A stretch of 64,000 nt of DNA from Pseudomonas hamedanensis (GTDB lineage: Bacteria > Pseudomonadota > Gammaproteobacteria > Pseudomonadales > Pseudomonadaceae): positions 5,558,501 through 5,622,500 of the forward strand of contig NZ_CP077091.1 in NCBI RefSeq assembly GCF_014268595.2. The letters run 5' to 3'. The notes beneath the pieces are model-generated. The model worked only from the letters and a program-made list of their open reading frames with translations, was not told the DNA's origin and made no database searches. The position numbers and the translations under genes are program-made. How positions within the stretch are numbered: position 1 is the stretch's first letter; the number at the start of each line of letters is the position of its first letter. Below, piece after piece: positions 1-10,596 of the stretch.

Positions 1-612
1 CCCCGCAACAGCGTCAATGCGCTTGCATCGACATCAAAATCGCCCACAGAGAGCCGCCCACACAGATCGAGTGAAGTTGGCGCGCTTGCCTGTTCTTCCG
101 GCAAAACCCCTGCTTTTCGCGAATCTGCAGAGCTGTCATTCGCTCGGCCACCGCGTTGTTTTGCCCTTGCGGGCAGGTGCCAGGCCAAGGCAGCCCTTTT
201 TTGAGGTTCACGTCTTCAAAAGAGCGTGAAAAAAACGGGTTTTCACAACTTCACAAGAGTGTGGCGAGCAAATGAATAGTTTTGCGTCTGAACATGCACC
301 ATTAGCGTCTGAAACAGCCCAACGACACAGGACCGGGTATACCTCGAACATCGGAGCCTGAAGCCTGTCCGCTACGGATTTGGTTGCACGAAAACGGATG
401 TCTCGACCATAAGTCGAATTGCCAGCCCTGCGCGAAAATGCGTTCATTGAACGCTTGAAACCAGGCCGCACGCATCCGTCGAAGTTGCGAAAAATTGCGA
501 AGATTCGGACATGGCGAACCTGACCACGGATAGCCCGGGCCCACTGACCTGCCCTGGAACGCCTGGCAGCCATGCCGACAATTTGGTGCTGCAGATTTGG
601 GAGACGCGTTAA
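1..612. other. Upstream region without a supported gene
   Basis: No open frame here has convincing codon use or a recognisable product. A short minus-strand frame (about 14-211) and the 5' end of a long minus-strand frame antisense to mqo pass through it, and neither looks like a protein I know. The stretch directly before 613 holds the ribosome binding site of mqo (GGGAGA near 599-604). It presumably also holds the mqo promoter, but I could not pick -35/-10 boxes with confidence. Confidence 0.5.
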
Positions 613-2121
613 ATGGCGCATAACGAAGCAGTCGACGTAGTTCTGGTAGGGGCCGGCATCATGAGTGCCACCCTGGCCGTGCTGCTCAAAGAGCTCGACC
701 CCGCGATCAAGCTGGAAGTCGTCGAGCTGATGGATTCCGGTGCCGCGGAGAGTTCCAACCCGTGGAACAACGCCGGTACCGGCCACGCCGGCCTGTGCGA
801 GCTGAACTACACGCCGCAGGCGGCCGATGGCAGCGTCGACATCAAGAAAGCCGTGCACATCAACACCCAGTTCGAGGTGTCGAAGCAGTTCTGGTCTTAC
901 CTGACCAAAAAAGGCACGTTCGGCTCGTGCAAATCCTTCATCAGCCCGGTCCCGCACCTGAGTTTCGTGCAGGGTGACAGTGGTGTGTCGTTCCTCAAGC
1001 AACGCTTCAACGTGTTGAGCAAGCACCATGCGTTTGCCGACATGGAATACACCGAAGACAAAGGCAAGATGGCCGAGTGGATGCCGCTGATGATGCCGGG
1101 CCGCTCGCCGGACGAAGTCCTTGCCGCCACTCGCGTGATGAACGGCACCGACGTCAACTTCGGCGCCCTCACCAACCAGTTGCTCAAGCACCTGACCAGC
1201 GCCCCGGACACCCAGGTCAAATACTGCAAGCGCGTTACCGGCCTCAAGCGCAACGGCGCCGGCTGGACCGTCAGCATCAAGGACGTCAACAACGGCAACA
1301 CCCGTGAAGTCGACGCCAAATTCGTCTTCCTCGGCGCCGGTGGCGCGGCGCTGCCATTGCTGCAGGCCTCGGGCATCGAAGAAAGCAAAGGCTTCGGCGG
1401 CTTCCCGATCAGTGGGCAGTGGCTGCGTTGCGACAACCCGGAAGTGGTCAGGCAGCACCAGGCCAAGGTCTACAGCCAGGCGGCCGTGGGTTCGCCACCG
1501 ATGTCGGTGCCGCACCTGGACACCCGCGTGGTCGACGGCAAGAAGTCCCTGCTGTTCGGGCCATACGCCGGCTTCACCACCAAGTTCCTCAAGCACGGCT
1601 CCTTCATGGACCTGCCGCTGTCGGTGCGCGCGGGCAACATCGGGCCGATGCTGGCCGTGGCGAAAAACAACATGGACCTGACCAAGTACCTGGTCAGCGA
1701 AGTGATGCAATCGATGGAACAGCGTCTGGAATCCCTGCGCCGTTTCTACCCGCAGGCGAAAGCCGAAGACTGGCGCCTGGAAGTGGCCGGCCAGCGGGTA
1801 CAGATCATCAAGAAAGATCCGAAAAAGGGTGGCATCCTGCAGTTCGGTACCGAACTGGTTGCCGCGAAAGACGGCTCCCTCGCCGCACTGCTCGGCGCAT
1901 CCCCAGGTGCCTCGGTGACGGTTTCGATCATGCTCGAACTGATCGAGAAGTGCTTCCCGGCCAAGGCGTCCGGCGAGTGGGCGGCCAAACTGGCGGAAAT
2001 CTTCCCGGCCCGTGAAAAGGTGCTGGAAACCGATGCTGCGCTGTATCGCAAGATCAACACGCAGAACAACATCGCGCTGGAACTGGTTGAAGAAAGCAGC
2101 GAGACACCAAGCTTCGCTTGA
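613..2121 (+). CDS. mqo: Malate:quinone oxidoreductase
   Basis: This FAD-dependent, membrane-associated enzyme oxidises L-malate to oxaloacetate and passes electrons to the quinone pool. It serves in the citric acid cycle in place of, or beside, NAD-malate dehydrogenase. The 502-residue product has the usual Mqo length. It begins with a Rossmann dinucleotide-binding motif (VGAGIMS, residues 12-18), followed by the family signature region [17 protein letters not shown] near residues 50-65. The start has a good ribosome binding site (GGGAGA about 10 bases upstream). A rho-independent terminator follows directly, so it is a single-gene unit. Pseudomonas usually carries two mqo paralogues. The position next to a PA4642-like gene and hpt/upp/uraA fits the copy called mqoB in P. 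aeruginosa. Confidence 0.96.
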   Translation: MAHNEAVDVVLVGAGIMSATLAVLLKELDPAIKLEVVELMDSGAAESSNPWNNAGTGHAGLCELNYTPQAADGSVDIKKAVHINTQFEVSKQFWSYLTKKGTFGSCKSFISPVPHLSFVQGDSGVSFLKQRFNVLSKHHAFADMEYTEDKGKMAEWMPLMMPGRSPDEVLAATRVMNGTDVNFGALTNQLLKHLTSAPDTQVKYCKRVTGLKRNGAGWTVSIKDVNNGNTREVDAKFVFLGAGGAALPLLQASGIEESKGFGGFPISGQWLRCDNPEVVRQHQAKVYSQAAVGSPPMSVPHLDTRVVDGKKSLLFGPYAGFTTKFLKHGSFMDLPLSVRAGNIGPMLAVAKNNMDLTKYLVSEVMQSMEQRLESLRRFYPQAKAEDWRLEVAGQRVQIIKKDPKKGGILQFGTELVAAKDGSLAALLGASPGASVTVSIMLELIEKCFPAKASGEWAAKLAEIFPAREKVLETDAALYRKINTQNNIALELVEESSETPSFA

Positions 2122-2133
2122 TCGCGCCGCATG

Positions 2134-2173
2134 AAAAACGCCCCGTACTCATTGAGTGCGGGGCGTTTTTTTA
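2134..2173 (+). terminator. Rho-independent terminator of mqo
   Basis: A GC-rich stem (AACGCCCCGTACTC / GAGTGCGGGGCGTT, one mismatch or wobble) with a short loop is followed by a run of seven T. It lies 12 bases after the mqo stop codon. Confidence 0.9.
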
Positions 2174-2214
2174 TGCTCAGGTAGCAACCAATACTGCTGG
2201 CTCACAACACAACC

Positions 2215-2363
2215 TTTGTGGCGAGGGGATTTATCCCCGCTCGGCTGCGCAGCAGTCGCAAATTAGTTGCGGTGTGCCTGACACACCCTGCATTCAGGTT
2301 TCAGGGCCGCTTCGCCGCCCAACGGGGCGGTGCGACGTTTCGCTAAATCCCCTCGCCACAGGT
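2215..2363. repeat. REP-type inverted pair, gtggcgaggggatt class
   Basis: The arms tgtggcgaggggattta (start) and taaatcccctcgccaca (end) are inverted copies bracketing a GC-rich centre. Such palindromic pairs are widespread between genes of fluorescent pseudomonads. It lies between mqo and the convergent PA4642-like gene. Confidence 0.75.
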
Positions 2364-2375
2364 ATCGCGGACACC

Positions 2376-2663
2376 TCAACTGCGGGCCTTGTCGATCAAC
2401 TCGATGTACTCGGCGGCATTACGCTGATCTTTGATCTGGTCAACGAAAGTCTGGCCCTGCTCATCTTTGCCATCCAAGTCATAACCAGCGGCGACGAAGA
2501 AGCCCAGAAAACGCTCGAAATCATCGATGCGCAGACCACGGTAAGCCTTGATCAGTTTGTGCAGCGACGGCGAAGTGGCGTCGACCGGTTCAAAATCGAG
2601 GAACAGCTTGATCTGCTCATCGCCGATCTCGTCACCAATCACTTGTTTCTTATCTTTACGCAT
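2376..2663 (-). CDS. PA4642-like conserved small protein
   Basis: A 95-residue, charged, mostly helical cytoplasmic protein with no signal peptide or membrane segment. The sequence (start MRKDKKQVIGDEIG, centre LIKAYRGLRIDDFERFLGFF) matches a family conserved in Pseudomonas at exactly this position, between mqo and hpt. I know no function for it. It could be co-transcribed with the downstream end of the minus-strand cluster starting at hpt, although a REP pair separates hpt from the next gene. Family assignment rests on sequence memory and synteny. Confidence 0.85.
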   Translation of the reverse strand: MRKDKKQVIGDEIGDEQIKLFLDFEPVDATSPSLHKLIKAYRGLRIDDFERFLGFFVAAGYDLDGKDEQGQTFVDQIKDQRNAAEYIELIDKARS

Positions 2664-2726
2664 TGCCGACTCCAGCTCGCAGACATCATACGGGGCCGGC
2701 AGTTTACCCCTGCCCGGCCGCCCGGC

Positions 2727-3206
2727 TCAACGCGCTCGCACCGCGCCGGTGTGCAAATCGGCCCAGATATGGCCGTTGGCGTAACTGAGGAACTGCACAT
2801 ACACCGTGTCGTTGCGCAACAGATCAATCACCACGCGGTATTGGGCAAGCGGGTAAAACAGCGTCAGGGTTTTGCTTTTGTCGTCGTACAGCGGCTTTTT
2901 CAGGCTCTTGCTTTCGCCATCGAAACTCACCAGCACCTGATTGATGGTCGCGCCTTTATTCAGCGACTTGCCCTTGAGGCGAATCAACAACGACGAAGTG
3001 ACCGGGATCGGCTGCTGATTGGACTGGCGCTGCGCACCGACCACCACCGAATATTCGCTGACCTGCATCAGTTGCTGCTGCTCGGGTTCGGCGTCGCGCA
3101 GGGTCAGGTCGTCCGGCGGCAGGAATTGACTGTGCATGGGCGCGGCGGCCAGCGGCAGGCTGAGAGTCAGAAAGAGGGCGGCGAGGCTGCGGGTCAAGAG
3201 GCGCAT
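2727..3206 (-). CDS. Conserved secreted or periplasmic protein, unknown function
   Basis: The start at 3206 (MRLLTRSLAALFLTLSLPLAAAP) gives a clear Sec signal peptide of about 22 residues with cleavage after AAA or AAP, and a GGAG ribosome binding site sits about 8 bases upstream. A start 15 codons further up lacks such a site. The mature part of about 138 residues is hydrophilic and rich in predicted beta strands (VVVGAQRQSNQQPIPVTSSL, VYVQFLSYANGHIWADL). It has no cysteines and no motif I recognise. It lies 63 bases upstream of the PA4642-like gene on the same strand, so the two may be co-transcribed. Confidence 0.82.
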   Translation of the reverse strand: MRLLTRSLAALFLTLSLPLAAAPMHSQFLPPDDLTLRDAEPEQQQLMQVSEYSVVVGAQRQSNQQPIPVTSSLLIRLKGKSLNKGATINQVLVSFDGESKSLKKPLYDDKSKTLTLFYPLAQYRVVIDLLRNDTVYVQFLSYANGHIWADLHTGAVRAR

Positions 3207-3260
3207 GACAGGCTCCGGGGGGCGGGCCGAGCACTCTAGCATGGGTATCACACAAACAAA

Positions 3261-3350
3261 TGTAGGCCTTCGCCTGCTCGCGATAGCGGTCTGTCAGCAA
3301 CGTAGATGTTGGCTGGTATGACGCTATCGCGAGCAGGCTCACTCCTACAG
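3261..3350. repeat. REP inverted pair (gtagg..gcctgctcgcgatagcg class)
   Basis: Two inverted copies of the REP core (cctgctcgcgatagcg and cgctatcgcgagcagg) are separated by about 30 bases, with outer ends tgtagg and cctaca. It lies between hpt and the next gene on the same strand. Confidence 0.9.
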
Positions 3351-3367
3351 GGGGATGGTGCAGAGGA

Positions 3368-3925
3368 TTACATGCCTTTAACGGCGTAGATCCCGTTGGC
3401 GTTGCGCCAGTAGCCCTTGTAGTCCATGCCGTAGCCGAAGATGTAGCGGTCGATGCACGGCAGGCCGACGAAATCGGCTTTCAGGTCAGGGCGCGCCTTG
3501 CGGTCGTGGTCCTTGTCGATCAGCACGGCGGTGTGCACTTTGCGCGCGCCGGCGTGTTTGCAGAAATCGATGATCGCGCCCAGGGTGTGACCTTCATCGA
3601 GGATGTCGTCGATGATCAGCACGTCGCGGTCGATGAACGAGACTTCCGGCTTGGCTTTCCAGAACAGGTCGCCGCCGCTGGTTTCGTTGCGATAGCGGGT
3701 CGCGTGCAGGTAGGACGCTTCCAGCGGGAACTGCAGATGCGTCAGCAGTTTGCCGGAGAAGATCAGGCCGCCGTTCATCACGCAGAAGACCACCGGGTTG
3801 CTGTCGGCCAGTTGTTCGTTGATTTGTGCACCGACGCGGGCGATGGCCGCCTCGACTTCAGACTCGGTGTACAGGCAGTCAGCCTCTCGCATGATTTGAC
3901 GGATATGCTCGAGATCAGCGGACAT
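3368..3925 (-). CDS. hpt: Hypoxanthine-guanine phosphoribosyltransferase
   Basis: This purine salvage enzyme joins hypoxanthine or guanine to PRPP, giving IMP or GMP in the cytoplasm. The PRPP-binding signature DVLIIDDILDEGHTL lies at residues 101-115, and the flexible-loop region around SYLHATRYRNE is present. I chose the start at 3925 (MSADLEHIRQ, 185 residues), the usual length. It has GGAG upstream, while a start 11 codons earlier would add a tail foreign to the family. The gene is divergent from upp, and the 176-base gap holds a 16-base palindrome. Confidence 0.95.
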   Translation of the reverse strand: MSADLEHIRQIMREADCLYTESEVEAAIARVGAQINEQLADSNPVVFCVMNGGLIFSGKLLTHLQFPLEASYLHATRYRNETSGGDLFWKAKPEVSFIDRDVLIIDDILDEGHTLGAIIDFCKHAGARKVHTAVLIDKDHDRKARPDLKADFVGLPCIDRYIFGYGMDYKGYWRNANGIYAVKGM

Positions 3926-4028
3926 GGCGCTCTCCAGGGGTTGGCGGGTGGGGGGCATGGTTGCGAAAAGCGGGCAAAGGTACGCATCTCGCGGGACCGA
4001 ATCAAGCTCTTATGGACTAACGTACAGA

Positions 4029-4044
4029 ATGTCCTATAGGACAT
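4029..4044. promoter_or_regulatory. Perfect 16-base palindrome between hpt and upp
   Basis: ATGTCCTATAGGACAT is a perfect inverted repeat with no spacer. It lies about 58 bases before the upp start and about 105 bases before the hpt start, in the shared divergent promoter region. It has the form of a dimeric repressor operator. I cannot name the protein that binds it. Confidence 0.5.
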
Positions 4045-4101
4045 CACTGTCGGATAGATTAATCTAGGCCGGTTTTTTTGCCCGCCGCCGGAGCCTTTCC
4101 C

Positions 4102-4740
4102 ATGCCCATCCTCGAGATCCGCCATCCGCTGATCCGTCATAAACTCGGCCTGATGCGCCGCGCTGACATCAGCACCAAGAATTTCCGCGAGCTCGCTCAG
4201 GAAGTCGGCGCCCTGTTGACCTATGAAGCCACCAAAGATTTGCCGCTCGAATCCTACGACATTGCCGGCTGGTGCGGCACCGTGTCGGTGGAGAAGATCG
4301 CCGGCAAGAAGATCACTGTCGTGCCGATCCTGCGCGCCGGTATCGGCATGCTCGAAGGCGTGCTGAGCCTGATCCCGGGTGCCAAGGTGTCCGCTGTGGG
4401 CGTTGCCCGCAACGAAGAAACCCTGCAAGCCCACACGTATCTGGAAAAACTGGTTCCGGAAATCGACGAACGCCTGGCCATGATCATCGACCCGATGCTC
4501 GCCACCGGCAGTTCCATGGTCGCGACCATCGACCTGTTGAAAAAGGCCGGTTGCCGCGACATCCGCGCCATGGTCCTGGTGGCCGCGCCGGAAGGCATTG
4601 CCGCCGTAGAAAAGGCGCACCCGGACGTGACCATCTACACCGCGTCCATCGACGAACGTCTGAACGAGCACGGTTACATCATTCCTGGGCTTGGCGACGC
4701 CGGTGACAAGATCTTCGGCACCAAGCAGAAGGACGCGTAA
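4102..4740 (+). CDS. upp: Uracil phosphoribosyltransferase
   Basis: It converts uracil and PRPP to UMP in pyrimidine salvage. The 212-residue product has the PRPP motif [13 protein letters not shown] at residues 127-139 and the C-terminal uracil-binding [17 protein letters not shown]. The start at 4102 ([14 protein letters not shown]) is the usual one; an upstream ATG would add eight unrelated residues. uraA follows after only two bases, so uptake and conversion of uracil are co-expressed. Confidence 0.96.
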   Translation: MPILEIRHPLIRHKLGLMRRADISTKNFRELAQEVGALLTYEATKDLPLESYDIAGWCGTVSVEKIAGKKITVVPILRAGIGMLEGVLSLIPGAKVSAVGVARNEETLQAHTYLEKLVPEIDERLAMIIDPMLATGSSMVATIDLLKKAGCRDIRAMVLVAAPEGIAAVEKAHPDVTIYTASIDERLNEHGYIIPGLGDAGDKIFGTKQKDA

Positions 4741-4742
4741 GC

Positions 4743-6017
4743 ATGCAGCAAGAGTTCAACGATCCGCTCTGGCGCACGGTGCTGTCCGGCGCGCAGATGC
4801 TGTTCGTGGCGTTCGGCGCTTTGGTGCTGATGCCGCTGATCACCGGCCTTGATCCGAACGTGGCCCTGTTTACCGCAGGTCTGGGAACGATCCTGTTCCA
4901 GATCGTCACCGGGCGGCAGGTGCCGGTGTTTCTGGCGTCGAGCTTCGCTTTCATCACCCCGATCATCCTCGCCAAGGGCCAGTTCGGCCTCGCCGCGACC
5001 ATGGGCGGGGTGATGGCGGCCGGTTTCGTCTACACCTTCCTCGGCCTTGCCGTGAAGATCAAAGGCACCGGTTTTATCGACCGTTTGCTGCCTCCGGTGG
5101 TGATTGGCCCGGTGATCATTTCCATCGGCCTGGCCATGGCGCCGATCGCCGCGAACATGGCGATGGGCAAAGCTGGCGACGGCACCGAGCTGATCCACTA
5201 CCAGACCGCCATGTTGATCTCGATGCCGGCACTGCTGACCACGCTGATCGTGGCGGTGTTTGGCAAAGGCATCTTCCGTCTGGTGCCGATCATCTCCGGT
5301 GTGCTGGTCGGTTTCGCCATGTCGTTTTATTTCGGCGTGGTCGATACCGCGAAGATTGCCGCGGCGCCCTGGTTCGCCCTGCCGCACTTCACCGCGCCGG
5401 AGTTCAACTGGCAGGCGATTCTGTTCATCGTTCCGGTGGCGCTGGCCCCGGCGATCGAGCACATCGGCGGCGTGATTGCCGTTGGCAGTGTGACGGGTCG
5501 CGATTACCTGAAGAAGCCGGGCCTGCATCGCACCCTGCTCGGTGACGGCATCGCCACCACCGCGGCCGGGCTGTTCGGCGGCCCGCCCAACACCACCTAC
5601 GCTGAAGTAACCGGCGCGGTGATGCTGACCAAAAACTACAACCCGAAAATCATGACCTGGGCGGCAATCTTCGCCATCACCCTGGCGTTCATCGGCAAGT
5701 TCGGCGCGCTGCTGCAAAGCATTCCGGTGCCGGTGATGGGCGGGATTCTGTGCCTGTTGTTCGGTTCGATCGCGGCGGTGGGCATGAATACCCTGATCCG
5801 CCACAAGATCGACCTGGGCGAAGCGCGCAATCTGGTGATCGTCTCGGTGACGCTGGTGTTCGGCATTGGTGGTGTGCTGGTCGGCACCGGCACTGGCCCG
5901 GATGACTTCGGCCTCAAAGGCATCGCACTGTGCGCAGTGGTGGCGATTGCGCTGAACCTGATCCTGCCGGGCAATGACGGCTGGAAGCAGAAGAAGGCGG
6001 ATGAGCCGCTGATCTAA
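4743..6017 (+). CDS. uraA: Uracil:H+ symporter (uracil permease)
   Basis: An inner-membrane nucleobase transporter of the NCS2/NAT family. The 424-residue protein is very hydrophobic, with about 14 membrane segments expected. The family motif region around residues 237-250 (ALAPAIEHIGGVIAVG) contains the conserved Glu, and GGPPNTTYAEVTGAV follows near residue 278. It begins two bases after upp and has no promoter of its own that I can see. Together they import uracil and trap it as UMP. Confidence 0.95.
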   Translation: MQQEFNDPLWRTVLSGAQMLFVAFGALVLMPLITGLDPNVALFTAGLGTILFQIVTGRQVPVFLASSFAFITPIILAKGQFGLAATMGGVMAAGFVYTFLGLAVKIKGTGFIDRLLPPVVIGPVIISIGLAMAPIAANMAMGKAGDGTELIHYQTAMLISMPALLTTLIVAVFGKGIFRLVPIISGVLVGFAMSFYFGVVDTAKIAAAPWFALPHFTAPEFNWQAILFIVPVALAPAIEHIGGVIAVGSVTGRDYLKKPGLHRTLLGDGIATTAAGLFGGPPNTTYAEVTGAVMLTKNYNPKIMTWAAIFAITLAFIGKFGALLQSIPVPVMGGILCLLFGSIAAVGMNTLIRHKIDLGEARNLVIVSVTLVFGIGGVLVGTGTGPDDFGLKGIALCAVVAIALNLILPGNDGWKQKKADEPLI

Positions 6018-6032
6018 CCCTGCGCAATGATC

Positions 6033-6090
6033 GTTCCCACAGGTTTGGAATGCATTTCAACCTGTGGGAGCGAGCCTGCTCGCGAAGCTC
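6033..6090. repeat. REP unit with inverted flank after uraA
   Basis: One copy of the gtgggagcgagcctgctcgcgaag class sits next to an inverted repeat (TCCCACAGGTT.. / ..AACCTGTGGGA). It lies between the converging uraA and hemH genes and may help terminate both transcripts. Confidence 0.75.
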
Positions 6091-6097
6091 TTGGCTT

Positions 6098-7123
6098 TTA
6101 GAGGGACAGCGGCGCTCGTTCGCAGAGAGTCGCCAACGCCCTGGCCCATTGCGGGTCGTCGTTCAGGCAGGGCACCAGCACCAGCTCCTCGCCCCCCGCT
6201 TCGCGGAATTGTTCCTTGCCGCGATCACCAATTTCTTCCAGCGTCTCGATGCAGTCAGCGACGAACGCCGGGCACATCACCAGAATCTTTTTCACCCCGC
6301 TTTTGGCCAGCTCATCCAGCCGCGCTTCGGTGTAAGGCTCGATCCACTTCGCTCGCCCCAGGCGCGACTGAAACGATACCGACCATTTGCCGTCCGCCAG
6401 GCCCATGGTTTTGGCGAAGGCGGCGGCGGTGCGGAAACATTGCGCGCGGTAGCAGGTCGCCAATACCGCCGGCGAGGCGGTCTGGCAGCAGTCGGCGCCC
6501 TTGAGGCAATGTTTGCCGGTCGGGTCGAGTTTGGTCAGGTGCCGCTCCGGCAAGCCATGAAAGCTCAGCAGCAAATGATCGTAATCCTGCTGCAGATGCG
6601 GGCGGGCGCTGGCGGCCAGTGCTTCGATGTATTCCGGCTGATCGTAGAACGGTTGCAGGATCGATAACTTCACGTCGAGCTTGTTCTCGCGCAGCACGCG
6701 CCGCGCTTCTTCGATCACGGTGGTCGTGGTGCTGTCGGCGAACTGCGGATACAGCGGCGCCAAGGTGATTTTCCTGTGCCCGGCTTTCACCAGCCGCAAC
6801 AGACAGGTTTCGATAGACGGCTCGCCGTAACGCATCGCCAGATCCACCGGGCCGTGTTTCCACGTCTCGGTCATTTGCGCTTGCAAGCGGCGGCTGAGCA
6901 CCACCAGCGGTGAGCCCTCCTCCCACCAGATCGACGCATAGGCATGCGCCGATTGCTCCGGGCGCTTGATCAGGATCAGCGACACCAGCAACCGCCGCAG
7001 CGGCCATGGCAGGTCGATCACGTACGGGTCCATCAGAAATTGATTGAGGTAGCTGCGCACATCGGCCACCGAGGTGGAGGCCGGAGAGCCCAGGTTGACC
7101 AGAAGCAAAGCGTGATCGGTCAT
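6098..7123 (-). CDS. hemH: Ferrochelatase
   Basis: It inserts ferrous iron into protoporphyrin IX, the last step of heme synthesis, at the inner face of the membrane. The 341-residue product has the signature [11 protein letters not shown] around residues 185-195, with the metal-site His at 189. The C-terminal acidic stretch ([21 protein letters not shown]) carries the second conserved site. The start at 7123 ([14 protein letters not shown]) is the family start; a longer frame adds 12 residues without support. It follows the TIGR01777-type gene by 13 bases on the same strand. CxxxxxxC-type cysteines ([12 protein letters not shown]) are present, but an iron-sulphur cluster is not certain. Confidence 0.95.
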   Translation of the reverse strand: MTDHALLLVNLGSPASTSVADVRSYLNQFLMDPYVIDLPWPLRRLLVSLILIKRPEQSAHAYASIWWEEGSPLVVLSRRLQAQMTETWKHGPVDLAMRYGEPSIETCLLRLVKAGHRKITLAPLYPQFADSTTTTVIEEARRVLRENKLDVKLSILQPFYDQPEYIEALAASARPHLQQDYDHLLLSFHGLPERHLTKLDPTGKHCLKGADCCQTASPAVLATCYRAQCFRTAAAFAKTMGLADGKWSVSFQSRLGRAKWIEPYTEARLDELAKSGVKKILVMCPAFVADCIETLEEIGDRGKEQFREAGGEELVLVPCLNDDPQWARALATLCERAPLSL

Positions 7124-7136
7124 GCAACGTCCTATT

Positions 7137-8039
7137 TCAGAGGCGGCTGGAGAGATCATCCAGGGCCGCGCGTAAATCCGTAAAGCGGAAGGTAAAGCCC
7201 GCTTCGAGCAAACGTGCCGGCGTGGCGCGCTGGCCGCCGAGCAATAACAGTGACAGCTCGCCGAGCATGACCTTCAGCGCCAGGGTCGGCATCGGCATGA
7301 ACGCCGGGCGGTGCAAGACACTGCCCAGGGTCTTGGCAAATTCGCGGTTGCGCACAGGTTTCGGCGCGCAGGCATTATAAGGACCGCTCGCCTGATGATG
7401 GTGCAGAAGAAAATCAATCAGGGCGATTTGATCGTCGATGTGAATCCACGGCATCCACTGCCGACCATTGCCCAAAGGCCCGCCCAGCCCGAGCTTGAAC
7501 GGCAGCAACAGCCGCGACAAAAAGCCGCCCTCGGCCGACAGCACCAGACCGGTTCGCAGCAGCACTACGCGGATGCCGAGGTTCTCGGCGCGCAGGGCGG
7601 TCTCTTCCCAGGCGATACACAGCTGGCTGGCAAAATCGTCGATGCCAGGCGGCGATTCTTCTGTCAGCTCGCGTTCGCCACCGTCGCCGTACCAGCCGAT
7701 CGCCGAGCCGGATATCAGCAACGCCGGTTTCTGTACGCGAGTTTCCAGCCACGCCAGCAAGGTCTCGGTCAGGGTGATACGGCTGCTCCACAACAACGCC
7801 TTGCGTCGATGGGTCCACGGCCGATCGGCAATTGGCGCGCCGGCGAGATTGACGATTGCGTCCAGCGGCTCCTCGCCGAGGTCCTCCAGACGTGCAATTG
7901 CGCGAACGTCTGGCCCGCAAATCTGCGCGACCTTGTGCGCGCGTCGACTCCACACGGTCAGGCGATGCCCCTGCTCCAGCCAGTGCCGGCAGAGCTGACG
8001 TCCTATCAAACCAGTACCGCCGGTCAGCAATATGTGCAT
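7137..8039 (-). CDS. NAD(P)-binding epimerase-like protein (TIGR01777/YfcH family)
   Basis: A 300-residue short-chain dehydrogenase-fold protein of the extended, epimerase-like type. It starts with a textbook nucleotide-binding motif ([13 protein letters not shown]), followed by [25 protein letters not shown] and the [20 protein letters not shown] region typical of the YfcH/SDR39U1 family. The substrate is unknown. It probably forms a two-gene unit with hemH (13-base gap). It diverges from the FAD enzyme at 8237, whose promoter carries TGTACA boxes, so it could share light or stress control; I see no second good promoter. Confidence 0.88.
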   Translation of the reverse strand: MHILLTGGTGLIGRQLCRHWLEQGHRLTVWSRRAHKVAQICGPDVRAIARLEDLGEEPLDAIVNLAGAPIADRPWTHRRKALLWSSRITLTETLLAWLETRVQKPALLISGSAIGWYGDGGERELTEESPPGIDDFASQLCIAWEETALRAENLGIRVVLLRTGLVLSAEGGFLSRLLLPFKLGLGGPLGNGRQWMPWIHIDDQIALIDFLLHHHQASGPYNACAPKPVRNREFAKTLGSVLHRPAFMPMPTLALKVMLGELSLLLLGGQRATPARLLEAGFTFRFTDLRAALDDLSSRL

Positions 8040-8182
8040 GACATCTTCCTCGCGTGGCGTTTAACCCGGATCACTAGTCTATTTTTATAGGCAGGGATCT
8101 TTTCGATCGAGCAGGCTCTATGGTTTAACAATAGGCCAAGCTGTCAGAACGAGAATGCTAGAAGTTATACCAAAAAACATAA

Positions 8183-9435
<1,253 letters not shown>

Positions 9436-9444
9436 ATTCCCCCC

Positions 9445-9532
9445 TGTAGGAGTGAGCCTGCTCGCGATGGCGGTGTCTCAGTCAAAACAATCCGTCTGAC
9501 ACACCGCCATCGCGAGCAGGCTCACTCCTACA
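9445..9532. repeat. REP inverted pair (tgtaggagtgagcctgctcgcgatgg class)
   Basis: Nearly perfect inverted copies (tgtaggagtgagcctgctcg and cgagcaggctcactcctaca) surround a short centre. It separates the renalase-like unit from the promoter of the photolyase operon and may act as a transcription end. Confidence 0.92.
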
Positions 9533-9552
9533 AAAAAACTTATACAAACCAT

Positions 9553-9613
9553 TTGACTTGTACATCCACGGATCTATGCTGAGCAAAATTGTACAGAGAC
9601 AACCCTCTGTACA
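9553..9613 (+). promoter_or_regulatory. Photolyase-operon promoter with three TGTACA boxes
   Basis: A -35 TTGACT (9553-9558) and -10 TATGCT (9575-9580) are 16 bases apart. TGTACA occurs at 9559-9564 (in the spacer), 9590-9595 and 9608-9613. The last two are 18 bases apart centre to centre and lie at and after the expected start site, a good position for a repressor. The MerR/LitR-like protein encoded in this operon is the obvious candidate, which would make it self-regulating. Confidence 0.65.
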
Positions 9614-9633
9614 GGTATAGATTCGAGGTGCTC

Positions 9634-10596
9634 ATGTCTACTGCTTCCCTGTCCAAGCCGAAGATCGCCATCAGCGCCTGCCTGCTGGGCGAAGAAGTGC
9701 GCTTCAACGGTGGGCACAAGGAATCACGGCTGTGCAGCCGAACCCTGGCGGAATACTTCGACTTCGTGCCGCTGTGCCCGGAAGTCGCCATCGGCATGGG
9801 CATTCCCCGCGAGCCGATTCGGCTGGTCGGCGACCCGCAACAGCCCGAGGCGGTCGGCACCGTAAATCCGAGCATCAACGTCACCCGGCCACTGGCCGAG
9901 TACGGCGAAAAAATGGCCGGTGAGCTGCAAGATCTCTGCGGCTATATCTTCATGCAGCAATCGCCGTCCTGCGGGCTGGAGCGGGTCAAGGTCTATCACG
10001 CCAACGGCGCTCCGGTGAATGGTGGCGGCCGTGGTATCTATGCCCAGGCGTTCTGTGCACAGCATCCGGATTTGCCGGTGGAAGAAGCCGGACGCCTCAA
10101 CGATCCGGTGCTGCGGGAAAACTTCATCACCCGCGTGCTTGCCTACAGCGCCTGGCAGCAAGTGCTCGCCCAGGGCCTGAGCCGCCGCGCCCTCACTGAA
10201 TTCCACTCGCGCTACAAATACCTGCTGATGGCGCACAACCCGCTGCAATACAAAGCCTTGGGCAAATTGCTCGGCAACATGGCCGACAGCGACCCAGCGG
10301 AGCTCGGCCCGCGCTATTTCAGCGAACTGATGGCCGCACTGAAAAAATGCGCGACCCGCGGTACCCATTGCAACGTGCTGCTGCACATCAGCGGATATTT
10401 GAAACAATCGCTGAGCGCCGAAGACAAACAGGAAATGCAGCAGGTCATCGGCCAGTACCGTCAGGGCATCGTGCCGCTGGTGGTGCCGTTGACCCTGCTC
10501 AAGCATCATTTTCGCCTCCATCCGGATCCCTACATTGCGCAACAGGTGTACCTGCAGCCGCATCCGGAAAACCTCAGTCTGCGAAACGCTATCTAA
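9634..10596 (+). CDS. DUF523 and DUF1722 (YbgA) two-domain protein
   Basis: The 320-residue product joins two domains. The N-terminal DUF523 domain (about residues 8-150) has conserved cysteines in IAISACLLGEEVRFNGG and FMQQSPSCGLERVKVY. The C-terminal DUF1722/YbgA domain (about 185-305) includes FHSRYKYLLMAHN. The function is unsettled; ybgA lies beside phr in E. coli too, which suggests a link to light or DNA repair. The start at 9634 has GAGG four bases ahead of it. It is the first gene of a tight unit reaching to about 18343. Its stop overlaps the regulator start (TAATG). Confidence 0.88.
   Translation: MSTASLSKPKIAISACLLGEEVRFNGGHKESRLCSRTLAEYFDFVPLCPEVAIGMGIPREPIRLVGDPQQPEAVGTVNPSINVTRPLAEYGEKMAGELQDLCGYIFMQQSPSCGLERVKVYHANGAPVNGGGRGIYAQAFCAQHPDLPVEEAGRLNDPVLRENFITRVLAYSAWQQVLAQGLSRRALTEFHSRYKYLLMAHNPLQYKALGKLLGNMADSDPAELGPRYFSELMAALKKCATRGTHCNVLLHISGYLKQSLSAEDKQEMQQVIGQYRQGIVPLVVPLTLLKHHFRLHPDPYIAQQVYLQPHPENLSLRNAI

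Noticed and set aside
14..211. Minus-strand 65-codon frame
   Set aside because: No motif, no clear ribosome binding site and no neighbour in the same unit. Similar short frames appear by chance in GC-rich DNA.
208..1710. Long minus-strand frame of 500 codons antisense to mqo
   Set aside because: It is a shadow of the mqo gene. Its composition (rich in Val/Gln/His/Arg) is typical of antisense frames in GC-rich genomes and it has no recognisable domain.
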